Shown here: positions 6,385 to 13,685 of the stretch, piece after piece
Position numbering within the stretch: position 1 is the stretch's first letter
Layout of the letters: every line of letters begins with the position of its first letter
Source: RGIG2094 sp045660065
GTDB lineage: Bacteria > Bacillota > Clostridia > RGIG6154
Length of the DNA stretch: 13,685 nt
Direction of reading: 5' to 3'
NCBI GenBank assembly: GCA_045660065.1
Contig: JAZRDC010000115.1
Location: 1-13,685 of the forward strand
The notes under the pieces: generated by a model
Databases searched by the model: none
What the model was told of the DNA's origin: nothing
What the model saw: the letters and a program-made list of their open reading frames with translations, nothing else
Position numbers and translations under genes: made by a program

Positions 6385-7806
6385 TCATATTACATCATTG
6401 ATCAAAGTGGAACTATGTATAGCCTTACCACACAATGCATTTAATTCATTCAAAATAATTTGGAATGTAATATCCTGTAATTTTCTTAACACTGCATCTT
6501 GCCATCCAAGCGGTTTAGTCAAATCTATCACATTACTTTTTCTACACCTGCACATATAGTCTTTATCTTTAAGACAAATCGAGGAATCATCTTTATAACA
6601 TTCCCCTTGATGAACACAACAATTTCGTCTTTGATAACATATACTTAAAAACTCTTTTGGAGTTTTAATATTGTCTAATTCCCTAACAAAATCAGTAGCT
6701 TTTACATGACCATAATTCTGCCTTACTAATTCAAACACAGTGTTTAATGCTTCATTTCCAACATGGACAATTCCTTTTTTTGTTTTTATTGCTTGTCCAT
6801 CCCATGACAACATCGGATTGTTTGAAAAATTTTTTCTAGTTGCTAAACCTTCAAGTATATTCCAATACCTATAATACTTCATCATTCTTTCATTCTCATT
6901 TTGTGCGTCATTTAATAATTTCAAATAAACACTTAAATATGATTGACCACTATTCAAGCATTCGTAGTAATGCCTAATATTAAACCCATTTTCAGCTAAA
7001 TGTAAAAGATTCCCTTTGTATCGAGTATCTAGTATTGTTGTCTTATATTTTCTCTCTTTTTTACCATTAGTCATTATTGCAAAAATTGTTCCATGACTAT
7101 GGAGTAAAACTGTAAAAATGCTATTTAAAACCTCGGCTTTTTTCATGGCATATTCTTCTGCTTCTTCATAAGTATGCGCCATTACATTGGTAATAATAAA
7201 TACTGCTGACGGAACTGATGTTTCAAATGATTTTTTATTTACCTGAATATTTATATCTGTATTATTTTTTATGAATTCATTTATATAATCTACTTCTCCT
7301 GTTAATTTTAAATAATCATAGGGATACACTTGTATCATATCATAGTAAGCTGTGTTACTTATGTGTAAATTTTTTACAAACATTAAAACATCATATGAGG
7401 ATGTAGTTTTATCTTCGAAGTATAGCTTTGGTTTATTAATGTATATTTCTCTTTTATTTAAAATTGAACGGTATAGTTCTAAAGCATTAACATTTGTTTT
7501 ATCGCTAATTGCAAAAGCTGTTTTACAATTTTCTGTATCGTTTAATCTCCCAAAGATAACAACATCTTTTAACGAAACAGAAATTATCGCATACAATCCT
7601 TTTTCAAACCCATTTGATAATGTAAATTTTAATATACCGTCTTTTACCCTAGCTACTATATTTTCGGTGAAAGCTGTATCATACCAATCATACGCTTTAC
7701 ACATTTGAACTTGTATTTCGACAGAGTCAGTATCCTCGTAGTTTAAAACCTCAATTTTTCCGTTAATATGTTCTAATGGCAAATAACAATCTTTATCTAA
7801 AATCAT
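6385..7806 (-). CDS. HEPN-like protein with R-x4-H motif, putative defence RNase (ApeA-like?)
   Basis: A 473-residue soluble protein that I do not recognise as a named family. The N-terminal half is rich in predicted beta strands (alternating hydrophobic stretches around ILKFTLSNG and YAIISVSLKDVVIFG). The C-terminal third is helical. There, YYRYWNILEGL (about 311-321) and YQRRNCCVHQGEC (about 391-403) have the shape of the two key helices of HEPN domains, whose RNase site is R-x4-6-H; here it is Arg394 and His399. A cysteine group follows the motif (CCVHQGEC, then SIC, then MCRC), possibly binding metal. Overall plan and length resemble ApeA-type abortive-infection proteins, which have a beta-rich N-terminus and a C-terminal HEPN domain; that link is inference. 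ATG 7806 follows GAGGAAAG at a usable distance. The TTG at 7839 is less likely. No clear promoter was found in the 146 bp upstream. Confidence 0.6.
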   Translation of the reverse strand: MILDKDCYLPLEHINGKIEVLNYEDTDSVEIQVQMCKAYDWYDTAFTENIVARVKDGILKFTLSNGFEKGLYAIISVSLKDVVIFGRLNDTENCKTAFAISDKTNVNALELYRSILNKREIYINKPKLYFEDKTTSSYDVLMFVKNLHISNTAYYDMIQVYPYDYLKLTGEVDYINEFIKNNTDINIQVNKKSFETSVPSAVFIITNVMAHTYEEAEEYAMKKAEVLNSIFTVLLHSHGTIFAIMTNGKKERKYKTTILDTRYKGNLLHLAENGFNIRHYYECLNSGQSYLSVYLKLLNDAQNENERMMKYYRYWNILEGLATRKNFSNNPMLSWDGQAIKTKKGIVHVGNEALNTVFELVRQNYGHVKATDFVRELDNIKTPKEFLSICYQRRNCCVHQGECYKDDSSICLKDKDYMCRCRKSNVIDLTKPLGWQDAVLRKLQDITFQIILNELNALCGKAIHSSTLINDVI

Positions 7807-7939
7807 ATTTCTTCTTTCCTCTTCGACATTATTCAACAATTTTTATAGTCTCAAGACCAAAAATTTAGCTAGATATTCTTTTCCAATATTTAATAATGCA
7901 ACATAATTCTTTGGTATTTTTCACCATTCGACACAATTT

Positions 7940-7955
7940 GACTCGTATCAAGTCA
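7940..7955 (-). repeat. Boundary motif copy C, containing the Nudix stop codon
   Basis: The minus strand reads TGACTTGATACGAGTC, and its first three bases are the stop codon of the Nudix gene. It is followed by a second shared word, TGTCGAAT, which also follows copy D at 8446-8453. No good -10 box follows, so unlike copies A and B this copy is probably not a promoter. Confidence 0.6.
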
Positions 7956-8429
7956 TTCAAGTTCGGTTCGAATAACAAATTCATTAGGTAGGTTAAAAAT
8001 ATCTTTTTTTAAAAACAAAGGATAAAAGTACTCGTCTTTTAATCGTTCAAACTCTAACCATTCAAAAGAATGTATTCGATGTCCTTCTTTTGATGAAAAA
8101 GTGTTCCCTCTTTCTAATAATGATGTATCTGTAATGTCCACCAAGAAATATATGCAAAGTTCATGATAATTTAAATTATCTACATCTTCCGTAAAAAAAG
8201 CTTGATTCAACCACAAAGGACGAACAATTTTGGGGGTAATCCCAAGTTCTTCTTGTATCTCTCTAACCAAAGCATTTTCCGCAGTTTCACCGATTGAAAC
8301 CCTCCCACCTGGTAAATAGTAATAAGGAGAACGATCGTCATGCATCGCCAAAATTTTACCATTACAAATGATTAAAGCACACACTCTATAATTAAATTTT
8401 TGATTATCAAATTTAAAAGTTACATCCAT
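7953..8429 (-). CDS. Nudix hydrolase
   Basis: A 158-residue cytosolic Nudix-fold pyrophosphohydrolase. The Nudix box is complete at residues 42-64: it opens with GRVSIGE and ends REIQEELGI, supplying the Glu residues that hold Mg2+. The box is preceded by YYYLPGG, as is usual. Family members cleave nucleoside diphosphates linked to another group, such as (d)NTPs, ADP-ribose, NAD or capped RNA; the substrate cannot be told from this sequence. The frame opens at a GTG at 8438, but the ATG at 8429 (MDVTFKF) has AGGTGAT six bases upstream and is preferred. The stop codon forms part of the boundary motif. The gene sits between the recombinases and the HEPN-like gene, 146 bp before the latter, and may be cargo of the same element. 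Confidence 0.9.
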   Translation of the reverse strand: MDVTFKFDNQKFNYRVCALIICNGKILAMHDDRSPYYYLPGGRVSIGETAENALVREIQEELGITPKIVRPLWLNQAFFTEDVDNLNYHELCIYFLVDITDTSLLERGNTFSSKEGHRIHSFEWLEFERLKDEYFYPLFLKKDIFNLPNEFVIRTELE

Positions 8430-8438
8430 ATATATCAC

Positions 8439-8467
8439 CTCATAAAATTCGACAAAGTTCGTGTCAA
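8439..8467 (-). promoter_or_regulatory. Weak promoter-like TTGACA-17-TATGAG before the Nudix gene
   Basis: TTGACA (8467-8462), 17 bp and TATGAG (8444-8439). Initiation would be expected near 8432, after the ribosome binding site at about 8440-8435, which would leave an almost leaderless message. The site is therefore doubtful. A second candidate within the repeat is TTGCAA-17-TAAAAT, with its -10 box near 8585-8590, which would give a long leader containing the repeat hairpins. Confidence 0.3.
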
Positions 8468-8639
8468 GTCAGGAGAACAGTGAATAATAGGGACTAAAGA
8501 ATTTTTCCTATATTTTCAACTGATTTTATCTGAACAATTTACTTCAAGGACCCGCGGGAATGTTAGATTTTCCCACTATTTTATTTTATCATAAATATCA
8601 AAAAATTGCAAACTATTACTATTAAATTTTGCGACCTGT
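8459..8639 (-). repeat. Long repeat copy D (181 nt), structured, upstream of Nudix gene
   Basis: Diverged copy of 6141-6299; bases 8459-8491 are identical to 6141-6173. The conserved hairpin is GTGGGAA (8576-8570) with TTCCCGC (8560-8554) around a nine-base loop. Compared with copy B, an A-U pair has become G-C and a C-G pair has become U-G, so pairing is kept on the minus strand but not fully on the plus strand. A second stem joins CAGTTGAAAATATAGG imperfectly with CCTATTATTCACTG. The copy fills most of the 240 bp between recombinase and Nudix gene. Confidence 0.75.
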
Positions 8640-8652
8640 CAGACTGCATTTT

Positions 8653-8669
8653 CTCGTTCTGCCAAGTCA
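8653..8669 (-). repeat. Boundary motif copy E, directly after the last recombinase stop
   Basis: The minus strand reads TGACTTGGCAGAACGAG, beginning at the base after the TAA stop of the recombinase. It matches the other four copies at TGACTTG and CGAG, with a different spacer. Large serine recombinase genes often lie beside an attachment site, so this is a candidate element end. Confidence 0.4.
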
Positions 8670-10225
8670 TTATGCACTTTGAAAAATTTCTTTAAATGTC
8701 CATTGGATTTCAACTCTCCCTTCTCTGTTTACTATTATCTTATCAATAAATTTTTCTACTACCTTTCTGTCAATCTTTTTAATCTCTCCAATCTCTTTAT
8801 AAACTTTTACATTGATTTCTTTTTCATTCTTTTTTACAAGAACGGCTTTTTGTTTTTTCTTCAGTTCTCTGATCCTGTCCTCGACAGTTATTTGCTCCAA
8901 CTCCAATTCTTCGGATAATCTCATATACTCATCATCAGTTACTTGATTATCCATTAATTTCTGGAACAGTTTTTCCTTATTTCTTCTTAAACTGTCAAGC
9001 ATATCGACTTCAATCTGGAGTTCTTTTTTTACCAAGTTTAATTTATTTACAGATGCATTAGCCTCATCCCTTAAGTTTGCTGTTTTTTCTTTGTTGCTTT
9101 GCAGAACGCATTTAATAGCATTCTCGATTAAAGCTATCAGGTCATCTTCTCGTAGCTTTTTATCATAGCAACCCGAATTGTTTCCTGTTAATACCGGAGT
9201 CTGGCAGAGAAGAACACGATTTTTTGACCAAGTGTAAAAATTCCTTCCACAGCTGCCACAGACAACCTTTCCACTGAATAATGTTGTCCCCAATGTAACT
9301 CCTTTTCGAGATTCTCTCTTTACGGATTTCGCCAGATTAAACATTTCTTCGCTTACAATCGGCTCATGAGCATTCTCAGAAATTATCCACTTGTCTCGTG
9401 GAACTCTGGTGGCTGTTTTACCTCGGATTTTATCAACTTTATATCTTCCGAATATGAGTTTGCCGGTATATTGTTCATTGTTAACCATTTTATTAAGGAT
9501 AGTTCGGGTCCACATATTCATTTCTGGAATTCTACCATCATCCATAAGCTTGTTATATTTAAAATACAGACGGGGAACAAGAATTTTTTCATCATTCAGG
9601 TACTTCGCAATCGCATCGTATGTTATCCCCTGACTTCGCATCTCAAATATCTTTTTCACAACTTCTGCAGGTTCTCTGTCCACTATAAGCTTTTTGTTTT
9701 CATTGATAATATAGCCATATATCTTCTGAAAACCAATGTATTCACCGTTTCTGGCTTTAGATTGAAAGCTTGTCCTGATTTTCTTCGAGGCATCCTGGGC
9801 ATAGATTTGCGATATGAGGTTTTTGATAGATATTTCAAATCCACCGGTATCCCCGACATAATTGTTACTGTCATAGCGATCATTAATCGCTATAAACCTT
9901 AGCCCTGTATATGGGAATATCTCCTCTATGTAATGCCCCACATCAATACTGTTTCTGCCAAAACGTGAAAAATCCTTAACGATGATAACATTTATTATAC
10001 CGCTTTCAGCAAGTTCAAGCATACGCCTGACGCCAGGTCTATCGAAGTTTGTCCCGGAGATCCGTCATCACAAAACTCTTCGATTTCGTAATCCTTGAAT
10101 TCTTCTTTTTCACTAATATATTGATACATTAAATCTCTCTGCGCTTTGATGCTGTTACTTTCATCTTCTTCAAAGTCGTCATCAGCAACGGACAGACGCA
10201 TATACATTGCTATAATCTTACCCAA
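8670..10225 (-). pseudogene. Large serine recombinase, disrupted by a one-base frameshift
   Basis: Site-specific DNA recombinase that would be about 518 residues if repaired. The N-terminal resolvase domain begins in one frame, IAMYMRLSVADDD with the catalytic Ser in RLS, and runs to FCDDG. Homology then moves to another frame as ISGTNFDRPGVRRMLEL, continuing with DFSRFGRNS, a recombinase domain, a zinc ribbon (CGSCG and two later cysteines) and a C-terminal Lys/Glu-rich coiled coil. The break is at about 10056-10063, where GACGGATCTCC has lost one base relative to the expected GAC-GGA-ATC-TCC. Both halves are otherwise clean, so this is a recent mutation or a sequencing error. I take the TTG at 10225 (GKIIAMYMRLS) as start: it overlaps the upstream stop and has GGTGG before it. 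ATG 10207 is the alternative. As written, the product lacks everything beyond about 50 sensible residues. Confidence 0.85.
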
Positions 10226-11882
10226 TATAGACACCACCGTTTTTGATAATGTCTTCGAAGATATCAGAAAACTTATAGCATATTTCTATTTGATTATCGC
10301 CTGACAAATTAATTCTTTCGATAAATGCATCAACAATTTCTTTTGTAAGATGGTTATCTTTTTCAAACTGAAGCAACTTATTAAACCAGTTCAGTCGTTC
10401 AAGCCTATCCTTGATATACTTTTCTCTGTCAAATTCAAGACTTTTAAGCAATGTCTGATAACGTTCCTGCTTTTCCCTGTAGACTTCTGTAAGTGCGTTA
10501 TATTCATCGCTTGTTATCTTGACGGTTCCAAAATCATCAAACAGATTACTTCGCAAAGTATCAATATCTTCAATTATCTCGTTACACCTTGCGATGTCCT
10601 CATCATATTCCGACAAAACCTTAGAGTTGGGATTTAAAACGATTTTCTTGTTTTTGACAGCCATACATATATAAAACTGCAATGAACTGTAAACAACCTC
10701 ACATAGTTCGTCTTCATTTATTTTCCTAAAACTGCAATGTGTCTGCTTTCCACGGGAGTCTGACGGACAAGCATAAAAGATATTACTTATATTACCTGTT
10801 TTGTCTTTCTTATATTGCTTAACTAATTTAGAGCCGCAGCATCCGCAATACAGGTTGCTGAATATATAAGGAATATTCATCTTTTTTGTTATCTGCCCGC
10901 GTTTGCTCTTTTTCAGTTTCATTTGTACCATCTCAAAAATTTCGTATGAAACAATTGAATCATGGGCTTTCGGAACAACATTTCGTTCCTCCGGCTTTGT
11001 TATTCTTAATGGCTCATTCCTATACATATCTATCCTTGTTTTACCAAGAACAAGATAACCAATATATAATGGATTGCTGAGCATTACTTTGACAGTATGT
11101 GTAGTCCATACGGCATTTGCCCATCTTTTATTTTTAGATATACCGTTTTTTATCTTATACTGTGCCGGTGATATTACTCCTTCATCATTAAGCTGTCTGC
11201 TTATCTCCACAATCGACATATCCTGAATAGTGAACATATCAAATACCCGTCTGACAATGGGCGCAACTTCCTCGTCGATTTCAAGTCTGCCCACTTTTGT
11301 TTCACTCTTTTTATATCCAAAAGGTGCAAAAGCAGATATAAACAAACCTTTATCAATTGTATTACGCCTGCTGATACCAACTTTTCTTGATGCTTCTCTG
11401 GCATAGTTCTCATTAATCAGATTTTTAATTGGAAGCAAGATGTCTTCAAGCGCGGTATTGTTTCCGTACAAGGAATCATAATCATCATTTATTGCAATAA
11501 ATCTTGTATTATGCTGAGCAAAAAACTTGTAAATATAATAAGCCGCCTCAAGATGATTTCTTCCAAATCGTGATAGGTCTTTTACAACAATACAGTTATA
11601 CTTGCCATCTACTACACCTTTAATCATTGCCTCAAATCCCGGTCTTTGAAAATTTAAGCCGGATTCTCCGTTGTCACAAAACACATCGCATAGCATCAAG
11701 TCACCTTTGGTGTTAATATAGCTTGTTACAAAATGCTCCTGATCACGAAGAGTATTTACATTTCCCTTATGTCTGAAGTCTTCATTGGATAATCGGATGT
11801 AAGCCGCAGTTCTGTATGTAGTGGTAATTTGCTCATGATTGGATTTTTCAACCAGCATTGTTTCTTTGCTTTTTCGTGCCAT
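10218..11882 (-). CDS. Large serine recombinase (middle of three)
   Basis: A 554-residue site-specific recombinase that cuts and rejoins attachment sites through a phosphoserine DNA linkage. The resolvase domain is near residues 22-170, with catalytic Ser32 in AAYIRLSNED, the GLNFQRPGF loop, KDLSRFGRN (101-109) and FIAINDDYDS. A recombinase domain follows (PFGYKKS onwards). The zinc ribbon has Cys346, Cys349, Cys372 and Cys383, with a coiled-coil arm between about 415 and 500. All residues expected for catalysis are present. ATG 11882 has GGGAGGG nine bases upstream, overlapping the stop of the preceding recombinase. The next recombinase begins inside its last codons, so the three are probably co-translated. 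Tandem recombinases like these may act together or recognise different sites. Confidence 0.95.
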   Translation of the reverse strand: MARKSKETMLVEKSNHEQITTTYRTAAYIRLSNEDFRHKGNVNTLRDQEHFVTSYINTKGDLMLCDVFCDNGESGLNFQRPGFEAMIKGVVDGKYNCIVVKDLSRFGRNHLEAAYYIYKFFAQHNTRFIAINDDYDSLYGNNTALEDILLPIKNLINENYAREASRKVGISRRNTIDKGLFISAFAPFGYKKSETKVGRLEIDEEVAPIVRRVFDMFTIQDMSIVEISRQLNDEGVISPAQYKIKNGISKNKRWANAVWTTHTVKVMLSNPLYIGYLVLGKTRIDMYRNEPLRITKPEERNVVPKAHDSIVSYEIFEMVQMKLKKSKRGQITKKMNIPYIFSNLYCGCCGSKLVKQYKKDKTGNISNIFYACPSDSRGKQTHCSFRKINEDELCEVVYSSLQFYICMAVKNKKIVLNPNSKVLSEYDEDIARCNEIIEDIDTLRSNLFDDFGTVKITSDEYNALTEVYREKQERYQTLLKSLEFDREKYIKDRLERLNWFNKLLQFEKDNHLTKEIVDAFIERINLSGDNQIEICYKFSDIFEDIIKNGGVYIG

Positions 11883-11897
11883 GTTGTATTCCCTCCC

Positions 11898-13544
11898 TTA
11901 CACTGCCTCGGAACATATAAACTGTTCCGATTTAATGTTATCAGAGATTTTATTTAGCTCATCCAGTTCGGTTTGATAAACAAATCGTATATCTACCGTC
12001 CTGTCAGCGCCGAACACAACATTTTTAACAAACAAAGCAACTGCTTCCCGTTTGAGTGCACCTAAATTCTGATATTGCCTGAATACATCTACCCACGAAT
12101 CATTTTGTTCTACAACATTTTGCGATGTTTCGTGCTTCTTTCGTAAAACTTCTAATGACTCTTCTGCATCTTCCAGCATCTTTGTCTTAACTTTACGGAG
12201 TCTTATATATTCCTCATCCCTTAATACACCGCTTATATGCTTTTCACAGAGAAAAACAATGGAGTTTTCAATCGCCTTAATTTCATTTCTCTTTTCGCTA
12301 ATATCCATAAGCAAAATGTTATTTATGCTTTCTGCGATTGAAGTGTTACCATGCTTTTGCAGACGATAATTCACGTCAATCATACATCTAATATGAAACT
12401 GCAATGCTTTTAAAACAACCTCTTCTGCCTCATTATAGGGAATCATTGGCATATCGCAGGATTTGTCAGTCTTATTACAGCATACAAGATACGGATATTT
12501 GCCGGACTTCGTGCTTTTTACCTTCCTTGTCATTTTACCGCCGCATTTTCCGCATCTGGCCATTCCCGAAAGCGGATAAACTGTTTTTTGTGATGGCGAG
12601 ATGCGTGTTTCAAGTTCAAGCAATCTCTCCACTGCCTTAAAATGCGATAAAGGAATAATAGCATCGTGTGTGTCATTTACTACAACCCAGTTTTCTTTAT
12701 CAACGGGCTTTGATTTTTTACACTTGAATGTGGGTTTTGTAGTACGTCCCTGTGCCAGAGAACCGCAATAAGTCATATCCGAGAGTATATTTCTTACTTC
12801 TGTTGCACACCATTTGGCAACCAATTTGCGTTGAAGTGTAGCTGTGTATTTACTGTTCTGACTCTTTTTATACTCTGCAGGGGATTTAATGCCCCTTTCA
12901 TTCAGTTCGTCAACTATACTGTTAACACTGTATCCCTTAAGCATCATATGGAATATTTCTTTAACTACAAACGCTGCATACTCATCGATAATCAGCTTGT
13001 GTCTGTCTTCAGGATCCTTTACGTATCCGTACGGGGCAAAGTTTTTAACACATTCCCCCATCTTTCGCTTTGTATTAAGCTGGGCTCTGATTTTAACCGA
13101 TATATCACGACAATAATTATCATTTATAATATTTTTAATAGGTATCATAAACATATCCATTTCGCTCGTATCATTATTACTGTCATAATTGTCGGTTATA
13201 GCTATAAACCTTATTCCCTTTTGTGGAAATACCATCTGCATATATCTGTCGCACTCATAGTGATTTCTACCAAAACGAGAAAGGTCCTTTACAATAATAC
13301 AATCAATTTCCCCAGCATCAGCATCTCTCATCATTTGATTAAATCCGGGACGGTCAAAACCGGAACCGCTTACACCATCATCGACATACTTTTTCTTGAA
13401 AACCAAATCATCATGGTCATCGATATACATACGTATCATTTTTTCCTGATTGACAATACTGTTGCTTGCAGTTGCAATAGAATCATCTTCTTTTGATAAT
13501 CGCAAATACATTGCACATCTGAACACTTTTTCTTTTTTAGGCAT
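11898..13544 (-). CDS. Large serine recombinase (first of three)
   Basis: A 548-residue site-specific recombinase. The resolvase domain opens with CAMYLRLSKEDD (catalytic Ser17), followed by DDGVSGSGFDRPGF (55-68), KDLSRFGRN (86-94) and FIAITDNYDS (113-122). The recombinase domain starts near APYGYVKD (170), the zinc ribbon has CGKCGGK (331-337) and later CC and SCD cysteines (355-363), and a long charged coiled coil covers about 410-500. The family-normal length and complete motifs point to an active enzyme. ATG 13544 has AAGGAG ten bases upstream. It is the first gene of the three-recombinase run and ends 15 bp before the next. The three proteins are clearly diverged in sequence and so are not a recent tandem duplication. 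Confidence 0.95.
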   Translation of the reverse strand: MPKKEKVFRCAMYLRLSKEDDSIATASNSIVNQEKMIRMYIDDHDDLVFKKKYVDDGVSGSGFDRPGFNQMMRDADAGEIDCIIVKDLSRFGRNHYECDRYMQMVFPQKGIRFIAITDNYDSNNDTSEMDMFMIPIKNIINDNYCRDISVKIRAQLNTKRKMGECVKNFAPYGYVKDPEDRHKLIIDEYAAFVVKEIFHMMLKGYSVNSIVDELNERGIKSPAEYKKSQNSKYTATLQRKLVAKWCATEVRNILSDMTYCGSLAQGRTTKPTFKCKKSKPVDKENWVVVNDTHDAIIPLSHFKAVERLLELETRISPSQKTVYPLSGMARCGKCGGKMTRKVKSTKSGKYPYLVCCNKTDKSCDMPMIPYNEAEEVVLKALQFHIRCMIDVNYRLQKHGNTSIAESINNILLMDISEKRNEIKAIENSIVFLCEKHISGVLRDEEYIRLRKVKTKMLEDAEESLEVLRKKHETSQNVVEQNDSWVDVFRQYQNLGALKREAVALFVKNVVFGADRTVDIRFVYQTELDELNKISDNIKSEQFICSEAV

Positions 13545-13601
13545 AAAAAATTCGCTCCTTTTAAAAAATGGAACGAAACCAGTATTTATGCATACAAAAA
13601 C

Positions 13602-13621
13602 ACATATGGTTTTTCATATGT
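13602..13621 (-). promoter_or_regulatory. Inverted repeat in the recombinase leader
   Basis: ACATATG, six bases, CATATGT form a perfect 7-bp inverted repeat. On the minus strand the spacer AAAAAC can alternatively pair with GTTTTT just downstream, around CATATGT. The leader from about 13663 to 13544 could thus switch between two hairpins, or the palindrome could be a protein-binding operator. No regulator gene is in the window. Confidence 0.35.
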
Positions 13622-13669
13622 TATTTCGTATTTATATTCAGTTTGCGAAAAGATTCGCGGTTCGAATAT

Positions 13670-13675
13670 ATTATA
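13670..13675 (-). promoter_or_regulatory. Possible -10 box of the recombinase run
   Basis: TATAAT on the minus strand at the far right edge. The -35 region would lie outside the window, so this cannot be completed. Transcription would start near 13663 and give a leader of about 120 bases. Confidence 0.35.
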
Positions 13676-13685
13676 ACATATAAAG

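Larger units (their letters stand above)
8653..13685 (-). mobile_element. Recombinase end of an integrative element, continuing past the right edge
   Basis: Three large serine recombinases in tandem form an integration/excision module of the kind found at one end of conjugative or mobilisable elements in Clostridia. No relaxase, coupling protein, replication or conjugation gene lies in the window, so the element type is unknown. The candidate left end is boundary motif copy E after the last recombinase. The end could also lie further left, at any of the other motif copies down to 5412, which would make the Nudix, HEPN-like and TRIC genes cargo. Confidence 0.5.

Noticed and set aside
6385..8429. 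Nudix plus HEPN-like gene as a toxin-antitoxin pair
   Set aside because: They are 146 bp apart with a boundary motif between them, show no overlap or coupling, and the Nudix protein resembles no known HEPN antitoxin such as MNT nucleotidyltransferases.
10050..10075. Programmed ribosomal frameshift in the third recombinase
   Set aside because: No slippery heptamer or following hairpin is apparent, and the two sister genes have the same region in one frame.
12831..13496. A 221-codon open frame on the plus strand opposite the first recombinase, and a 178-codon one at 9366-9902
   Set aside because: Both lie antisense to well-supported recombinase domains, have no ribosome site I can see, and their translations show no recognisable motif.
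1..13685. CRISPR array or insertion sequence transposase
   Set aside because: No set of short regularly spaced repeats and no transposase reading frame was found; the repeated motif is irregularly spaced and separated by genes.

Overview
The window looks like a low-GC Gram-positive chromosome, most likely an uncultured or gut-type Clostridia member. The evidence is AT-rich intergenic DNA, strong AGGAGG-type ribosome binding sites, TTGACA/TATAAT promoters, ecfA1-ecfA2 in tandem, and clostridial-style tandem large serine recombinases. Every gene I can support is on the minus strand, so the genes are read from the right edge towards the left edge.

Left part (1-5226), probably core chromosome. 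In reading order there is tRNA-Gly(GCC) with its own promoter and terminator. A tight five-gene run follows: a P1B-type P-type ATPase homologue, a HAD-IIB phosphatase, a class I SAM methyltransferase, ecfA1 and ecfA2 (cut by the left edge). Spacings are 4-11 bp or a 4-bp overlap. The ATPase homologue has lost every catalytic motif of its family, although its reading frame is intact over 607 codons.

Middle part (5227-8669), accessory-looking. It holds a TRIC/UPF0126 membrane channel gene, a 473-residue protein with a HEPN-type R-x4-H motif followed by a cysteine cluster, and a Nudix hydrolase. A short motif, TGACTTGayrCGA on the minus strand, occurs five times: after the recombinase, before and after the Nudix gene, and before and after the TRIC gene. 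Two of these copies end longer, diverged repeats (159 and 181 nt). The two repeats share a perfect 33-nt block and a hairpin whose stem changes are compensatory when read as minus-strand RNA.

Right part (8670-13685). Three large serine recombinases lie head to tail. The first two read (11898-13544 and 10218-11882) are intact. The third (8670-10225) is broken by a one-base frameshift in its catalytic domain. They are probably the integration/excision module at one end of an integrative element that continues past the right edge. The repeated boundary motif begins directly at the stop codon of the last recombinase, so the motif may be a scar of site-specific integration. The HEPN-like gene and its neighbours could be cargo.

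Most worth following up: the pseudo-P-type ATPase, the HEPN-like protein, and the repeat/boundary-motif system that punctuates the cargo genes.
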